Source: Caulobacteraceae bacterium
Lineage (GTDB): Bacteria; Pseudomonadota; Alphaproteobacteria; Caulobacterales; Caulobacteraceae
NCBI GenBank assembly: GCA_947475465.1
Contig: CANJLK010000022.1
Coordinates: forward strand, 1 to 51,058
Reading direction: 5' to 3'
Length of the DNA: 51,058 nt
Shown: in pieces, positions 9,230-17,201 of the stretch
How positions within the stretch are numbered: the first letter of the stretch is position 1
Layout: each line of letters opens with the position of its first letter
Notes under the pieces: generated by a model
Database searches by the model: none
Told to the model about the DNA's origin: nothing
What the model saw: the letters and a program-made list of their open reading frames with translations, nothing else
Program-made: the position numbers and the translations under genes

Positions 9230-9265
9230 CGGCCCGCTAATTTCGAACGCCGGGACGCCGTTCTC

Positions 9266-10939
9266 TTGCTGACGCCGAACGACCGCTGGATGTGGGATGC
9301 GACCTCGACGCTTGAGGCCTTGGGCGCGGCCGACGTCGCGCTGTGGGTCTGGGAGCCGGAGCGCGACCGCATCCGCCTGACCGGCGCCACCCGGGCGCTG
9401 GGCCTTGGACCGCTCGCCCCCGACTGCTCCTCCGCCGCCCTTCGCGCCCTCGCCCTGCCGCAGGACCGCGGTCACGCCGAGGAGATTCTGCGTGTTCAGG
9501 AGCCGGGGACGGAAGTGGCCGTGCGCCTGCGGATGCGCGGCGCCGGGGTCTCCATCTGGCGCGGGGTCTGGCTGGAAGAGGGTTGCCGCGCCGCCGGCGT
9601 GGTCGCCCCTGAGACCCGCTTCGCCGCCTCCGACCAGGATTTGCTGACCGGTCTCCTGGATCGCCGCAGCTTCATCACCCGGGCCCGTGAGGCGCTCGCC
9701 GTGCCGGGCGCCTATGAGCTGATCGTCGCCGACCTCGACCGCCTGCGCCGCCTGAACGAGGCCCTGGGCCATGAGCGCGCCGACCTGGTGCTGGCGGCCC
9801 TGGGCTCACGCCTGGCCGCGGCCTTTCCGCCGAGCGCCATCCTGGCCCGGATCGGCGAGGACGAATTCGCGGCGCTCGCGCCCGCCGGCGCATCGCCAGG
9901 TTCGGAAGCCCTGCGCAAGGCCCTGGAGCAACCGCTGCGGGTGGCGGGCTTCGACATTCACCCGACCCTCTCCATCGGCGCCGTGGCGGCCCAGGGCGGG
10001 GCCGATGCTCCAGAGGCCGCCGAACTCCTGCGCCGAGCTGAGCTGGCGGTGGAATCTGCCCGCAGCCACGGCCGCGGCGGCGCCGCCGCCTACGGCCGGG
10101 GTCTGGAAAGCGACGGCCTGTCGCGCCTGGCCCTCGAAGGCGACCTCAAGGGCGCACTCGGGCGTGGCGAACTCCTGCCTTACTACCAGCCGATCGTGCG
10201 CCTCTCGACCGGCGCGCTCTCCGGCTTCGAGGCCCTGGTCCGCTGGCGCCACCCGCGTCGCGGCCTGCTGACGCCCGAGACCTTCCTGCCGCTGTGCGAA
10301 GAGATGGGCCTGATGAGCGAACTGGGCGCCATGATGATGCGCACCGCCGCCGGCCAGCTGGCGGCCTGGCGCAAGAAGCACGCGGCGGCCGGCGAACTGA
10401 CGGTCGCTGTGAACCTCTCCACCGGCGAGATCGACCGCCCCGACCTGATCAGCGACGTCACGCGCATCCGCGCCGAAACCGGCCTGCCGCCCGGCGCCCT
10501 GAAGCTGGAAGTCACCGAGGGCGACGTCATGCGCGATCCGGAAGGCGCGGCCGTGATCCTGGGCAAGCTGCGCCAGGCCGGCGCGGCGCTCGCGCTCGAC
10601 GACTTCGGCACCGGCTTCTCGTCGCTCTCCTACCTGACGCGCCTGCCCTTCGACACGCTCAAGATCGACCGCTACTTCGTGCGCACCATGGCCACCAACC
10701 AGGGCTCGCTGAAGATCGTCTCGTCGGTGGTGAAGCTTGGGCAGGACCTGGACCTGGAGGTCGTCGCCGAGGGCGTCGAGAACGCCGGCATGGCCCGCCA
10801 GCTCCTGTCGCTCGGCTGCGACTACGGCCAGGGCTTCGGCTATGCCCCCGCGCTCTCGGCCCAGGAGGCCGAGGTCTATCTCAACGAAAGCTACGTCGAC
10901 GGCGCGGCCCCTGTGAAAGCCCGCAGCGGCAAGGAGTGA
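9266..10939 (+). CDS. pdeA: PdeA-like cyclic-di-GMP phosphodiesterase (PAS/GGDEF*/EAL)
   Basis: A 557-residue c-di-GMP enzyme. Residues 1-115 are probably a PAS-like sensor. Residues 120-280 form a GGDEF domain whose active-site motif is GEDEF (197-201). Residues 285-545 form an EAL domain with an intact EAL signature (Glu322), LEVTE (Glu415), DDFGTG (Asp445/446), LKID (Lys466 region) and VVAEGVE. From memory, Caulobacter PdeA (CC3396) also has a catalytically silent GEDEF domain that binds GTP and stimulates the EAL phosphodiesterase; domain order, length and neighbours agree. The start is TTG 9266; ATG 9290 is an alternative. The symbol is assigned by similarity and context. Confidence 0.87.
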   Translation: MLTPNDRWMWDATSTLEALGAADVALWVWEPERDRIRLTGATRALGLGPLAPDCSSAALRALALPQDRGHAEEILRVQEPGTEVAVRLRMRGAGVSIWRGVWLEEGCRAAGVVAPETRFAASDQDLLTGLLDRRSFITRAREALAVPGAYELIVADLDRLRRLNEALGHERADLVLAALGSRLAAAFPPSAILARIGEDEFAALAPAGASPGSEALRKALEQPLRVAGFDIHPTLSIGAVAAQGGADAPEAAELLRRAELAVESARSHGRGGAAAYGRGLESDGLSRLALEGDLKGALGRGELLPYYQPIVRLSTGALSGFEALVRWRHPRRGLLTPETFLPLCEEMGLMSELGAMMMRTAAGQLAAWRKKHAAAGELTVAVNLSTGEIDRPDLISDVTRIRAETGLPPGALKLEVTEGDVMRDPEGAAVILGKLRQAGAALALDDFGTGFSSLSYLTRLPFDTLKIDRYFVRTMATNQGSLKIVSSVVKLGQDLDLEVVAEGVENAGMARQLLSLGCDYGQGFGYAPALSAQEAEVYLNESYVDGAAPVKARSGKE

Positions 10940-10952
10940 GTCATCGCCAGAT

Positions 10953-11100
10953 CCTCCCCCTCAGGGGGAGGTGGCTGTCGGAGCGTAGCGATCGACAGTC
11001 GAAGGGGGCTCTGTGCGTAGCCCTCCGATCCCCCTGTCACGCCTCGCAAAGGCTTGCCGCGCCACCTTCCCCAAATCGCGCTGCGCGCTGGGGGAGAATC
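10953..11100. repeat. Intergenic palindromic repeat unit between convergent genes
   Basis: The 169-base gap between the pdeA-like gene and yqgE is filled with inverted repeats. CCTCCCCCT (10953-10961) pairs with AGGGGGAGG (10963-10971). CTGTCG (10975-10980) pairs with CGACAG (10993-10998). GGGGGAGGTGGC (10964-10975) pairs, with one mismatch, with GCCACCTTCCCC (11061-11072). This is the style of the small palindromic intergenic elements common in Caulobacterales genomes. It probably also acts as a two-way transcription barrier. Confidence 0.6.
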
Positions 11101-11108
11101 TTTGCGCT

Positions 11109-11672
11109 CTACGCCCGCCCGGCGGTCGAGCTCAGCCGCCTCGGGTCGACCCCCAGCTTGGCGAGCGCCCGGCTCCACTTGCGCCCGTAGTCGTCGTCGA
11201 AGATCAGGCCCTCGTCCGGCTCGCAGGTCAGCCAGACGTTCTCCTTGATCTCGTTCTCCAGCTGGCCGCCGGCCCAGCCGGCGTAGCCCAGCGTCAGGCG
11301 CGCGAGCCGGGGCCTGGGCGCGCGGCCCGCCATCGCCTCCAGCACCTCGCGCGTGGCGCTCAGCGCGACGCCGGCCCCCACCGCCAGGGAATGCTCGCCC
11401 GCATAGTCGTCGGTGTGGACCACGAAGCCCCGCTCGCGTTCCACCGGCCCGCCGATCAGCACCAGGTCCGGCGGCACGGTGATGGTCGACTTGATGTCCA
11501 GCTTCTGAAGGATGTCGGGCACCGTCAGGCCTTCCACCGGGCGGTTCAGGGCCACGCCCATGGCGTGCTCCTCGTCATGGGCGCAGACCAGGATCACGGC
11601 GCGCTCGAACCGCGGGTCCGAGATGCCGGGCATGGCGATCAGCAGCTGGCCTGAGAACAATCCACGGTCCAT
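11109..11672 (-). CDS. YqgE/AlgH (DUF179) family protein
   Basis: A protein of about 187 residues of the YqgE/AlgH family, which is widespread in proteobacteria but has no agreed biochemical function. The family signature is visible: LFSGQLLIAMPGISDPRFERAVI near the N-terminus, HAMGVALNRPV, a GGPVERERGFVVH segment, and the C-terminal LGYAGWAGGQLENEI. I chose ATG 11672 because family members start only a few residues before the GQLLIAMPG segment. TTG 11708 would add 12 residues. No strong ribosome site is visible for either. The gene is divergent from the peroxiredoxin gene. Confidence 0.9.
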   Translation of the reverse strand: MDRGLFSGQLLIAMPGISDPRFERAVILVCAHDEEHAMGVALNRPVEGLTVPDILQKLDIKSTITVPPDLVLIGGPVERERGFVVHTDDYAGEHSLAVGAGVALSATREVLEAMAGRAPRPRLARLTLGYAGWAGGQLENEIKENVWLTCEPDEGLIFDDDYGRKWSRALAKLGVDPRRLSSTAGRA

Positions 11673-11785
11673 CGACGCCAGATTTGGCCCCGAATGCGCC
11701 GGTTTCAAGGATCAATCGCGCCGGTGGGTTGCGGTGGGCCGCCGCGTCGCTATCTGCCTTTGTCAGAGCAATGGAAGGGACGCCT

Positions 11786-12283
11786 ATGAGCATCAAGGTT
11801 GGCGACAGACTGCCGAACGTGAAACTGACCCAGGCCACCGCCGAGGGGCCCAAGCCGGTCACGGTCGATGACATCTTCAAGGGCAAGAAGGTCGCGCTGT
11901 TCGCCCTGCCGGGCGCCTTCACCCCGACCTGCTCGGCCAAGCACCTGCCGGGCTACAAGCAGCTGGCCGGCGAGATCAAGGGCAAGGGCGTCGACACCAT
12001 CGCCTGCCTCTCCGTCAACGACGCCTTCGTCATGCGCGCCTGGGCCGAGGACCAGGCGGTGGGCGACGACATCGTCATGCTGGCCGACGGCGGGGGCGAG
12101 TTCACGGCCGCCATCGGCCTCGACTTCGACGCCTCGCGGTTCGGCATGGGCATCCGCTCGCAACGCTATTCGATGATCGTCGACGACGGCGTTGTGAAAG
12201 AGCTGAACCTCGAGGAAGGCGGCGAATTCCGCGTCTCGGCGGCCGACTACATGCTGGCCCAGCTCGCCAGCCCGCTGATCTGA
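11786..12283 (+). CDS. Peroxiredoxin, Prx5-like
   Basis: A 165-residue thioredoxin-fold peroxidase that reduces hydrogen or alkyl peroxides in the cytoplasm. The peroxidatic cysteine lies in GAFTPTCSAKHLPGY (Cys49), the exact pattern of the Prx5 subgroup. A second Cys (Cys74, TIACLSVND) is also typical of it. The conserved Arg in RSQRYSMIVDDG completes the active site. The ATG at 11786 has GGAAGGGA about 6 bases upstream and excludes a longer open stretch. A GC-rich hairpin follows the stop. Confidence 0.94.
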   Translation: MSIKVGDRLPNVKLTQATAEGPKPVTVDDIFKGKKVALFALPGAFTPTCSAKHLPGYKQLAGEIKGKGVDTIACLSVNDAFVMRAWAEDQAVGDDIVMLADGGGEFTAAIGLDFDASRFGMGIRSQRYSMIVDDGVVKELNLEEGGEFRVSAADYMLAQLASPLI

Positions 12284-12289
12284 TCTGGC

Positions 12290-12317
12290 GCCCTTCCCCT
12301 GAGGCGGGGGGAAGGGC
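12290..12317. terminator. Perfect hairpin between convergent peroxiredoxin and Met-rich genes
   Basis: GCCCTTCCCC (12290-12299) and GGGGAAGGGC (12308-12317) form a perfect 10-bp stem with an 8-base loop. There is no T run, but the position between two convergent stops suggests a two-way terminator. Confidence 0.55.
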
Positions 12318-12345
12318 CGGATCTGCCGCGGGTAGGGCGCGGCGG

Positions 12346-12624
12346 CTATTTCTTCGTCGTCATGGCGTCCGTCGCCATGGCCCCCGCGGCGGGCTTGGCC
12401 ATCATGCCGTCCTTCATCGGGGCGGCGGCCATCGGCGCTTTATGCGCCATCTTCTTCTTCATGGATTTCTTCATGGGCTTGGCCGGGGCCATGGCGTCGG
12501 CCTTCATGCTGTCCGACGCCATCGGAGCCTTGGCCATGGCATCAGGCGCGGCGGCGGCCCCTTGGGCCAGGGCGGCGGCCAGGCCAAGCGCGGCGATTGC
12601 AACAAGAGTCTTTTGGAAGGTCAT
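12346..12624 (-). CDS. Small exported methionine-rich pentapeptide-repeat protein
   Basis: A 92-residue protein with a clear signal peptide (MTFQKTLVAIAALGLAAALA, probable cleavage after AAA near residue 26). Its low-complexity mature part is made of Met, Lys, Ala and Pro. Met falls at residues 30, 35, 40, 45, 51, 55, 59, 65, 70, 74, 75, 83 and 88, close to a five-residue period. It has no Cys and one His. This fits the poorly understood MxKDx pentapeptide-repeat family. AGAGGAA precedes the ATG. It lies 94 bases downstream of the DUF1223 gene and may share its sigma-F promoter. A role in metal binding or oxidant scavenging is only a guess. Confidence 0.8.
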   Translation of the reverse strand: MTFQKTLVAIAALGLAAALAQGAAAAPDAMAKAPMASDSMKADAMAPAKPMKKSMKKKMAHKAPMAAAPMKDGMMAKPAAGAMATDAMTTKK

Positions 12625-12718
12625 CGGGTCGTTCCTCTTCGGTTGAGCGCCGGGCAGCCGGTCGCATCTCCTGCGCAAGGGCGCGCAAGATCGGGATGTC
12701 GCTGGTGATGGAGGGCGG

Positions 12719-13408
12719 TCAGCTCCGGGCGGCGGCCAGGATCGGTCCTCCGGACGCCGACTGCAGCAGGATGGCGGTCTTCAACTGGGCGGGCCCCTCG
12801 GGGATGCGCCAGGCCTTCTGGCCGCCGCTCCACGTCCCCAGCCGCGTCAGTTGCCGGACCACGTTCCTGTGCGGCAGCGTCTTGCCGCCGTTCTCGCCGC
12901 GCTGGATGGGAACCTGGACGGTCGTCGGATCGTAGCGCACCAGCCAGACGTCGGCGGGCCTGGGCAGGTCGGGTCCGGCGACCGACACTGCGCCCGCCTG
13001 CAGGCTCAACACTGGCCCGCCGGCCGCCAGCGGGACCCGGCGAAGCGCGCCCTCGATCTCACTCGCCCGCTGCCCCACCACGTCCGTGCGGCCGTTGATC
13101 ACCACCTGGGGCGTTCCGACATTGCCGTGATGCAGGCCGCGCGCGTAGTCCCACTGGCGGTCGGTGTAGGCCTTGGCGGCGAAAGTGTCCTTCCAGCCAA
13201 GCTGATCCCAGTAGGTCACCCCGAAACTGAGCGCGAGGATGTCGGCGCGGCCGGCCAGCGACGCCACGGCCGCATTGGCCGGCGGACAGGACGAGCAGCC
13301 CTGGCTGGTGAACAGCTCCACCACCTGCAGGGGCTGGGCGCGGACGGCAGATCCCGCTCCGGCGGCGGTCAGGACAAGAGCCAGGAAACAGGCGGCGGAC
13401 TTGCCCAT
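12719..13408 (-). CDS. DUF1223 family exported thioredoxin-like protein
   Basis: A 229-residue protein with an N-terminal signal peptide (MGKSAACFLALVLTAAGAGS, cleavage near residue 24) and a thioredoxin-like domain. The CxxC pair is in ELFTSQGCSSCPP (Cys38, Cys41), followed by VTYWDQLGWKDTF and a GTPQVVING segment that matches the cis-Pro region of thioredoxin folds. This is the DUF1223 family, of unknown function. ATG 13408 has AAAGG upstream. The promoter region is shared divergently with sigF and carries a sigma-F-type motif facing this gene, so it is a likely sigma-F target acting in the periplasm during metal or oxidative stress. Confidence 0.88.
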   Translation of the reverse strand: MGKSAACFLALVLTAAGAGSAVRAQPLQVVELFTSQGCSSCPPANAAVASLAGRADILALSFGVTYWDQLGWKDTFAAKAYTDRQWDYARGLHHGNVGTPQVVINGRTDVVGQRASEIEGALRRVPLAAGGPVLSLQAGAVSVAGPDLPRPADVWLVRYDPTTVQVPIQRGENGGKTLPHRNVVRQLTRLGTWSGGQKAWRIPEGPAQLKTAILLQSASGGPILAAARS

Positions 13409-13457
13409 GGCGGGCCTTTCATCGAAGCGCGGCCGATGCGGCGGCCATGCTGACAGG

Positions 13458-13483
13458 TTCGCCGCAGATCGAGGTTCGGTTAC
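13458..13483 (-). promoter_or_regulatory. Sigma-F-type promoter facing the DUF1223 gene
   Basis: Read on the minus strand, GTAACC (13483-13478) is followed after exactly 16 bases by CGAA (13461-13458). The -10 element lies 49 bases before the DUF1223 ATG. The pattern equals the Caulobacter sigma-F consensus as I recall it (GTAACC-N16-CGAA). Confidence 0.75.
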
Positions 13484-13496
13484 AGCCCCGATGCCT

Positions 13497-13522
13497 GTAA
13501 CCTTTCGGCGCACTGCGTCGAA
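13497..13522 (+). promoter_or_regulatory. Sigma-F-type promoter facing sigF-nrsF
   Basis: GTAACC (13497-13502) is followed after exactly 16 bases by CGAA (13519-13522), which ends 17 bases before the TTG start of sigF. It is the same motif and spacing as the copy on the opposite strand, and implies autoregulation of the sigma factor. Confidence 0.75.
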
Positions 13523-13539
13523 TTCCCCAAAGGCCCCTG

Positions 13540-14088
13540 TTGGACCAAATCGAACACAGACTTCGGGGCCTGATGCTCGCCGGCCTCGCCGGCGAGGCCG
13601 GGCCCTATCGTCAGTTGCTCGACGAACTCGCCCGCCTGCTGCGCGCCTATTATGCGCGCCGCGCCCCGCCGGGCCTCGACGCCGAGGACCTGGTGCAAGA
13701 GACCCTGATCGCCGTGCACACCCGCCGAGCCACCTATGACGCCGGCCAGCCCTTCACCGCCTGGGCCTATGCGATCGCGCGCTACAAGCTGATCGACGCC
13801 CTGCGCCGGGCGCGGCTTCACCTGCGAAGCCCGATCGAGGCCGCTGACGATCTCTTCGTGCCGCCGGGCGCCGAGGCGGCCATGGCCAGCCGCGACCTGG
13901 ACCGCGCGCTCGCCGCCCTGCCGGCCCGCACCCAGGCCCTGATCCGCGACACCAGGATCGCGGGCCTCTCGACCCGCGAGGCGGCCGCGCGGGCCGGGAT
14001 CAGTGAAGGCGCAGCCAAGGTCGCCATCCATCGGGGCCTAAAGGCGCTGGGCGAACAATACGGGGGCTCCGATGTCGCGGACGACTGA
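13540..14088 (+). CDS. sigF: ECF sigma factor, SigF type
   Basis: A 182-residue ECF sigma factor. Region 2 is seen around DAEDLVQETLIAVHTRRATY and FTAWAYAIARYKLIDALRR. Region 4 with its helix-turn-helix is near RIAGLSTREAAARAGISEG and IHRGLKAL. The partner gene nrsF overlaps its 3' end by 17 bases, and a GTAACC-N16-CGAA motif lies just upstream; both are as reported for Caulobacter SigF, which responds to chromate and cadmium. The start is TTG 13540; ATG 13573 is possible but would remove part of the N-terminal helix. The gene name is given by similarity and context. Confidence 0.88.
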   Translation: MDQIEHRLRGLMLAGLAGEAGPYRQLLDELARLLRAYYARRAPPGLDAEDLVQETLIAVHTRRATYDAGQPFTAWAYAIARYKLIDALRRARLHLRSPIEAADDLFVPPGAEAAMASRDLDRALAALPARTQALIRDTRIAGLSTREAAARAGISEGAAKVAIHRGLKALGEQYGGSDVADD

Positions 14089-14722
14089 CGACCTCATCGC
14101 CAGCCTGACGGTCGATCTCAAGCCGGTGTCCGCGGGCATGGTGGCGCGGCGCATCGCGCTGGGCCTGGGCGGCGGCGCGGTGGTCTCGACCGTTCTCATG
14201 CTGGCCTGGCTGGGTGCGCGTCCAGACCTCGCTCAGGCGCTCGCCACGCCGATGTTCTGGATGAAGTTCGCCTACGCCGCCCTGGCCGCCCTGGCGCTGG
14301 CCGTGGCGCTTGGCCGCCTCTCGCGCCCCGGTGCGCGGCTAGGGGTCCTGACGGCCGTGGCGGCGGCGCCCTTCGTGGTCATGGCGCTGATGGCCGTCGC
14401 GCGCCTGGCCATGGCCGCGCCTGACGCCCGCATGCACCTGGTGATGGGCGCTTCGGCCAATGTCTGTCCCTGGCGGATTTACATCATCGGCCTGCCTCTC
14501 CTGGCCGGCGCGGTCTGGGCGGTGCGCGGCCTGGCGCCGACCCGCCTGACCCTGGCCGGCCTCGTCGCGGGCGGTTGCGCCGGCGCCCTCAGCGCCTTGA
14601 TCTATGGCTTCCACTGCGACGAGACCGCCGCGCCCTTCGTGGCCATCTGGTACACGCTCGGCATGGGGGCCGTGGCGGCCCTGGGCGGCCTGGCTGGCTC
14701 GCGCTGGCTGCGGTGGCGTTAG
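14072..14722 (+). CDS. nrsF: NrsF-type (DUF1109) membrane anti-sigma factor
   Basis: A 216-residue inner-membrane protein of the DUF1109 family with about six hydrophobic spans after a soluble N-terminus (MSRTTDDLIASLTVDLKPV). It holds SigF inactive at the membrane until stress. Two cysteines in conserved settings, Cys132 (ASANVCPWRI) and Cys182 (GFHCDETAAPF), correspond closely to the pair that, from memory, is needed for metal sensing in Caulobacter NrsF (131 and 181). Cys169 is extra. The start overlaps sigF by 17 bases, so the two are translationally coupled. The stop overlaps the convergent glycosylase gene by 4 bases. Confidence 0.9.
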   Translation: MSRTTDDLIASLTVDLKPVSAGMVARRIALGLGGGAVVSTVLMLAWLGARPDLAQALATPMFWMKFAYAALAALALAVALGRLSRPGARLGVLTAVAAAPFVVMALMAVARLAMAAPDARMHLVMGASANVCPWRIYIIGLPLLAGAVWAVRGLAPTRLTLAGLVAGGCAGALSALIYGFHCDETAAPFVAIWYTLGMGAVAALGGLAGSRWLRWR

Positions 14723-15270
14723 CGAAACGGCTGGCTCAAGAAGCGCGACCCGGCCTCGCCGAACCGCCAGGGGGTGTCGGCCGCCTTGCTGATGCCGATC
14801 CGCGGACCCACCACCACCCCCGCCGCGCCCCCGGGCGCAAGGCCGAAAGGCGGCCGGTCCATCGCCAAGCCATCATGGTCCCGCGTCACCGCCAGCGCCT
14901 GGCAGAGCTTCCCCGGTCCGGAGCAGAGGGCGTGCAGGTCAGCGGTTCCCCGCCGTTCCCGCATGAGATCGATCCTCGCCACGGGCTCCAGCGCCCGGAT
15001 TAGCACAGCGCTGCCGGGCTCCTCGCCGCACACCAGGTTCAGGCACCAGTGGATGCCGTAGGAGCGGTAGACATAGGCTCGGCCCACCGGCCCGAACATC
15101 GCCGCGTTGCGCGCCGTGGGCCCGGAGAAGGCGTGGGAGGCAGGGTCCTCGTGGTGGTAGGCCTCGGTCTCGACGATGCGTCCGCCGACGCCGTCCAGGG
15201 TCAGGGTCCAGCCGATCAGGGCGCGGGCCGCCTTGGCTGGGTGCAGGCGGAAGAGGTCGCCCGGCGACAT
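14719..15270 (-). CDS. DNA-3-methyladenine glycosylase (AAG/Mpg family)
   Basis: A 183-residue alkyladenine DNA glycosylase that removes alkylated or deaminated purines in base excision repair. The catalytic-Glu segment IVETEAYHHEDPASHAF is present, as are FGPVGRAYVYRSYGIHWCLN, which carries the intercalating Tyr region, and CSGPGKLCQAL near the C-terminus. The length is typical of bacterial members. The ATG at 15270 overlaps the stop of the upstream acyl-CoA dehydrogenase (ATGA), so the two are co-transcribed. The pairing has no obvious functional meaning. Confidence 0.93.
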   Translation of the reverse strand: MSPGDLFRLHPAKAARALIGWTLTLDGVGGRIVETEAYHHEDPASHAFSGPTARNAAMFGPVGRAYVYRSYGIHWCLNLVCGEEPGSAVLIRALEPVARIDLMRERRGTADLHALCSGPGKLCQALAVTRDHDGLAMDRPPFGLAPGGAAGVVVGPRIGISKAADTPWRFGEAGSRFLSQPFR

Positions 15271-17018
15271 CAGCCGGCCAGGGCCTCCGCCGAGGTCGCT
15301 TCCAGGTCGGCCGCCCCGGCCATGACCCCTTCCGCGAGACCTGGCGCCTGGGCCAGCACCTGGCTGGCGTAGACCCTCGCCAGCGCTTCCTTGCCCTTGA
15401 GCCAGGGGTCGTCCGAGCCCGCCGCAGCCAGGGCCTGGCGGCCCAGCATCCAGCCGCCGATCACGTCGCCGGCCAGCTTCAGATAGGCCGTGGCGCCGCT
15501 CAGGCTCTCCGCCCCGCCATGGGCCAGGATCCAGTCCGTGGCCTCGCCCAGCGCCCGGATGGCCGGGACCAGGCGCAGAGCCATCGCTTGCAGGTCGTCG
15601 GACCCGGCCAGGTCCTCGGCGCCGCCCATCATCTCGGCGCAGAGGGCGCGCATGGCGCCGCCGTCGGCGGCGCGCAGCTTGCGGCCGATCAGGTCCATGG
15701 CCTGGATGCCGTTGGTCCCCTCGTAGATCGGCGCGATGCGGGCGTCGCGGTAATGCTGGGCCGCGCCGGTCTCCTCGATGAAGCCCATGCCGCCGTGCAC
15801 CTGCACGCCCAGGGACGCCACCTCGACGCCGACGTCCGTCGACCAGGCCTTGGCGATGGGGGTCAGCAGTTCCTGCCGCGCTCGGGCCTGGGCGCGCTCG
15901 TCTTCGGTGGCGGCGTGGTGGGCGAGATCGGCGGCGATGCCCGTGGCCAGGCAGATCGCCCGCGCGGCCTGGGTCTTGGCCTTCATCAGCATCAGGGTGC
16001 GGCGCACGTCCGGGTGGCCGTAGATCGCGGCGGGATAGTCCGCCGACCAGGCCGCGCGGCCCTGGCGGCGCTCCTGGCTGTACTCCAGCGCCTGCTGGAA
16101 GGCGCGCTCGGCGATGCCCACGCCCTGGACGCCCACCTGCACCCGCGCGGCGTTCATCATCACGAACATATGGGCCACGCCCTGGCCCAGTTCGCCCACC
16201 AGCTCGGCCTGGGCCCCCTCGTAGAGCATGACGCAGGTGGGCGAGCCGTGGATGCCCAGCTTGTGCTCGATGGAGGCGGGCCTGAACGCGTTCCGCGCGC
16301 CAAGTGTCCCGTCGTCGTTCAGGGCGTACTTGCTGGCCAGGAACAGGCTGACGCCCTTCACGCCGGGCGGCGCGTCGGGGGTGCGGGCCAGCACCAGGTG
16401 GCAGATGTTGTCGGCCGCGTCGTGGTCGCCCCAGGTGATGAAGATCTTCTGGCCGGTGAGGCGATAGCCGCCCTGGCCGTCGGGATCGGCCCGGGTGGTC
16501 AACGCGCCAAGGTCGGTGCCGGCCTGGCTCTCGGTCAGCACCATGGCCCCGGTCCATTCGCCGGACACCAGCCTGGGCAGCACCAGCCGCTTTTGCCGCT
16601 CTGTCCCCAGCAGGGTCAGGGCCTCCACCGCGCCCTGGGTCAGCATCGGGCAAAGGGCGAAGGCCATGTTGGCCGCATGCGTCATCTCGAAGACCGCCAG
16701 CTCCATGGCCTTGGGCAGGCCCTGGCCGCCGAATGCCGGATCGGCGCTCAGCGAATTCCAGCCGCCGGCGGCGAAGGCGCGGTAGGCCTGGGCGAATCCC
16801 GGCGCGGCGGTCACCGCCCCATCGGCGCAGCTCGCGCCCTTCAGGTCACCGATGCGGTTCAGGGGCGCCAGCACATCGCTGGTGAACGACCCGGCCGCCT
16901 CCAGCACGGCGTCGACCGTCGCCCCGTCCAGGTCCGGAAAGGCGCGCGCGATCAGGTCGTCGTGACCGAGGGTCCTCAGCGCGAAGGCGATGTCCCGGAC
17001 GGGGGCGCGGAAGGGCAT
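15270..17018 (-). CDS. Acyl-CoA dehydrogenase, long form (DmdC/AidB-like group)
   Basis: A 582-residue flavoprotein of the extended acyl-CoA dehydrogenase group, with an additional C-terminal domain compared with 380-residue members. It oxidises acyl-CoA thioesters to enoyl-CoA and passes electrons to ETF. WTGAMVLTESQAGTDLG and GQKIFITWGDHD mark the flavin-binding middle domain. IAPIYEGTNGIQAMDLIGRKL marks the C-terminal helical domain. Relatives are often named 3-methylmercaptopropionyl-CoA dehydrogenase, but the real substrate is uncertain and is more likely a fatty acyl-CoA. The ATG is preceded by AGGAG. The stop overlaps the glycosylase start. Confidence 0.93.
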   Translation of the reverse strand: MPFRAPVRDIAFALRTLGHDDLIARAFPDLDGATVDAVLEAAGSFTSDVLAPLNRIGDLKGASCADGAVTAAPGFAQAYRAFAAGGWNSLSADPAFGGQGLPKAMELAVFEMTHAANMAFALCPMLTQGAVEALTLLGTERQKRLVLPRLVSGEWTGAMVLTESQAGTDLGALTTRADPDGQGGYRLTGQKIFITWGDHDAADNICHLVLARTPDAPPGVKGVSLFLASKYALNDDGTLGARNAFRPASIEHKLGIHGSPTCVMLYEGAQAELVGELGQGVAHMFVMMNAARVQVGVQGVGIAERAFQQALEYSQERRQGRAAWSADYPAAIYGHPDVRRTLMLMKAKTQAARAICLATGIAADLAHHAATEDERAQARARQELLTPIAKAWSTDVGVEVASLGVQVHGGMGFIEETGAAQHYRDARIAPIYEGTNGIQAMDLIGRKLRAADGGAMRALCAEMMGGAEDLAGSDDLQAMALRLVPAIRALGEATDWILAHGGAESLSGATAYLKLAGDVIGGWMLGRQALAAAGSDDPWLKGKEALARVYASQVLAQAPGLAEGVMAGAADLEATSAEALAG

Positions 17019-17201
17019 GGGCGGGCTCCTGACGATACGGCGCCTTTCTAGGCGCCTGTCGCCACGGCATGGAAGCGCCGCCTGCAACGGCCCGTTCCGC
17101 CAGGCGTTTCTCCAAGGGAAAAAGACTAGTTCCTGGCTACCCCTTTCCGGCGGCGTCCAAAGGGCCGATCTTCCCCATTCAATCGCCGCCAGGATCACGC
17201 C

